Source: JBHJGP01 sp050331695 (lineage in GTDB: Bacteria > Pseudomonadota > Alphaproteobacteria > Geminicoccales > Geminicoccaceae). From it: a stretch of DNA of 64,000 nt. Below are positions 62,365 to 64,000 of this stretch, piece by piece. The first letter of the stretch is position 1. Each line of letters begins with the position of its first letter. Location: contig JBHJGP010000003.1 in the NCBI GenBank assembly GCA_050331695.1, forward strand, positions 124,001-188,000. The letters are read 5' to 3'. The notes under the pieces were generated by a model. That model did no database searches, was not told the DNA's origin, and saw only the letters and a program-made list of their open reading frames with translations. Made by a program: the position numbers and the translations under genes.

Positions 62365-64000
62365 ATGACCGACGAACAGCATGTGGAACCCGAATTGGCG
62401 GACCTTTCCCGCGACGCCTTGGAGTGCCGCGTCCGCGAGCTCACACAGGCTTGCGACGAGGCGGAGGCGAAGGCTCGAACCAAGACGGTGTTCATGGCGA
62501 CGATGAGCCATGAGATCCGCGAGCCGATGAATGGCGTGATCGGCATGAGCCGCCTGCTGCAGGAAACATCTCTCGACGCCATGCAGCGCGAGTATCTCGA
62601 TATCGTCCTGAATTCCAGCGAGGCGCTGCTGACGATCATCAACGACATACTTGATCTCTCCAAGCTGGACGTCGGCTCGCTGGTTCTTGCGGAAAGCCCC
62701 TTTCGGCTCGAAAGCGTGGTCCGTCGGGTCTGGTCTCGCTTCGAGACGGAAGCCGCCGCCAAATCTCTGACCTTTGAAATAACGCTCGATTCCGATCTGC
62801 CGGAAACGGTGGGTGGCGACCCGGGGCGCCTGCGCCAAATCCTGATCAATCTCATAAGCAACGCGATCAAGTTCACCGATCGAGGCTCGGTAGCGCTGAG
62901 GATCGACAAAAATCCGCTCCTGCCGGACCAAATCCGCTTCGAGGTTCGTGATACGGGCATCGGCATCGCCGCCGAGATCCTGCCCCAGCTGTTCTCGCCC
63001 TTCGCTCAAGGTGACCCGTCCGTGGCCAGAACCTATGGCGGCAACGGTTTGGGTCTGATGTTATCGCGCAGCCTCGCCCATGCCATGGGCGGTAAGCTCA
63101 TGGTGACAAGTGCTGTGGGCGAGGGCACGTGCTTCACCCTGAGTTTGCCCTTGCGCACAGTCGCGCGAAACCAAACCCTGCCGGACGATGTCGACCTTCG
63201 GGACGTCGATGCTCTGGTGATTGATCGCGATGCCGGGCTCAGGGAACGGATGGCCGACATGCTGACCGCCTGGCGGATACCCTGTTATCTGGCCGCGACC
63301 GGCAACGAGGGCCTCGCCTGGCTGGAGCAACGGCGGACCAGCGACCGTACGATTATCTGTTTCGTGGACCAGGCGCCGCCCGACATGAAGATGCCGGCAT
63401 TGACCCAAGCCCTTGAGCGGCTCGGATGCCTCGAGCGCATGAAGCTGGTCATGCTGGCAAGCTCGGGCCTCAGGGGTGACGCCGAGCGGGCCCGGCGCCA
63501 AGGCTTCGCGGCCTACCTGCCAAAGCCGGTCGAGAGCTCGACGCTCCTTTCTTGCGTCCGGCAAGTGACCCGCAAGGCGAGCGAAGATTTTGTCACCATC
63601 CACAGCATGAGCGAAACCAGCCCGAGCCCGCTAGCCGTGCTGGTGGCCGACGACAATCCGGTCAATCGGCGTCTCGCCAGCCTCGTTCTCGAACGGGCTG
63701 GGCATAAGGTCAGCGCGGCGAATGACGGCCAGGAAGCGGTCGAAGCGGTCAAGGCGGGCGGTATCGACATCGTCCTCATGGACATTCAGATGCCGATCAT
63801 GGACGGTTTCGCCGCCACCGCCGCGATACGCGGTTTGCCCGACGCTAAAGCCGCGGTGCCGATCGTCGCCGTAACCGCGAATGCCATGCGTGGCGACCAG
63901 GAGCGCTGTCAGGAGGTGGGCATGAATGCCTATCTCAGCAAGCCCATCGATCGGGCGAAGCTTTTGGCCACCGTGGAGCGCTGCACGCTTCCGGCGGCGC
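62365..64000 (+). CDS. Hybrid sensor histidine kinase (3' end beyond the window)
   Basis: At least 545 codons are present without a stop before the edge. A short N-terminal helix leads into HisKA (SHEIREPMNGVIGM, His49), the ATPase domain (N-box INLISNAIKFT near 162, G1 DTGIGI, G2 GNGLGL), a degenerate receiver (about 270-400) and a second, complete receiver with phospho-acceptor Asp in VLMDIQMP near 473. No sensor or membrane domain is seen, so it is cytoplasmic. ATG at 62365 follows AGGGGATC. The C-terminus is cut off by the window. Confidence 0.9.
   Translation, partial: MTDEQHVEPELADLSRDALECRVRELTQACDEAEAKARTKTVFMATMSHEIREPMNGVIGMSRLLQETSLDAMQREYLDIVLNSSEALLTIINDILDLSKLDVGSLVLAESPFRLESVVRRVWSRFETEAAAKSLTFEITLDSDLPETVGGDPGRLRQILINLISNAIKFTDRGSVALRIDKNPLLPDQIRFEVRDTGIGIAAEILPQLFSPFAQGDPSVARTYGGNGLGLMLSRSLAHAMGGKLMVTSAVGEGTCFTLSLPLRTVARNQTLPDDVDLRDVDALVIDRDAGLRERMADMLTAWRIPCYLAATGNEGLAWLEQRRTSDRTIICFVDQAPPDMKMPALTQALERLGCLERMKLVMLASSGLRGDAERARRQGFAAYLPKPVESSTLLSCVRQVTRKASEDFVTIHSMSETSPSPLAVLVADDNPVNRRLASLVLERAGHKVSAANDGQEAVEAVKAGGIDIVLMDIQMPIMDGFAATAAIRGLPDAKAAVPIVAVTANAMRGDQERCQEVGMNAYLSKPIDRAKLLATVERCTLPAA

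Noticed and set aside
62305..63009. Minus-strand frames opposite the histidine kinase
   Set aside because: The plus strand carries all kinase boxes in order; the minus frames are shadows.

Overview
The window is G+C-rich chromosomal DNA of an alphaproteobacterium, most likely of the Rhodospirillales type. The evidence is gene order and lineage markers: rplU-rpmA-obgE-proB-proA-nadD-rsfS-rlmH, murA-DUF2948-UPF0262-phosphatase-infA-maf-RNase-yacG, a PopZ (DUF2497) gene near valS, a Usg-like protein, DUF1244, an NDUFA12 homologue, and consensus CtrA sites (TTAA-N7-TTAA). Almost all of it is ordinary core chromosome. No insertion sequence, prophage, CRISPR array or rRNA operon was seen. Three tRNA genes are present: Thr-GGT, Cys-GCA and Asn-GTT.

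Layout. 0.1-13 kb: a PleD-like protein with a dead GGDEF site, a thiolase, a CobW-type GTPase, two AraC-like or membrane genes, a sugar ABC transporter, a CHASE2-GGDEF-EAL protein and two orphan TadE-like pilus genes. 13-19 kb: the ribosome/Obg/proline/NAD operon. 19-24 kb: Usg, an AI-2E-type permease, a HAD phosphatase, two unknown envelope proteins and an AraC regulator. 24-27 kb: a Baeyer-Villiger-type monooxygenase with a serine hydrolase, divergent from that regulator. 27-33 kb: tRNA-Thr and the murA-to-yacG cluster. 33-42 kb: a winged-helix-like unknown protein, a thioesterase, an M17 peptidase, valS, a ParA-like ATPase, popZ and a PIMT-like protein. 42-49 kb: tRNA-Cys and tRNA-Asn, a sirtuin, a YbdK/N-formylglutamate amidohydrolase pair, an MFS carrier, and a subtilase with a small prodomain-like partner. 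49-64 kb: class II ribonucleotide reductase, an NDUFA12 homologue, aroC-fabI, ilvD, speD-speE, and a hybrid histidine kinase that runs off the right edge.

The points most worth a second look are these. The B12-dependent ribonucleotide reductase frame is interrupted by one in-frame TAG at a position where relatives read through. DnaA-box-like 9-mers cluster upstream of that gene and at two nearby intergenic sites. A textbook CtrA promoter lies before popZ, and a second perfect CtrA site precedes an unknown membrane protein. A ParA-like ATPase sits between valS and popZ, while the tolC gene usually found next to popZ is absent. A free-standing copy of a subtilisin prodomain is encoded beside a subtilase. 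Two identical-geometry operators, 33 bp apart, overlap the start of a winged-helix-like gene. Long hairpins and tandem palindromes occur at 1.7-1.8 kb and 39.8 kb.

Limits: all calls come from reading the sequence and from remembered family features. No database search or structure prediction was run.
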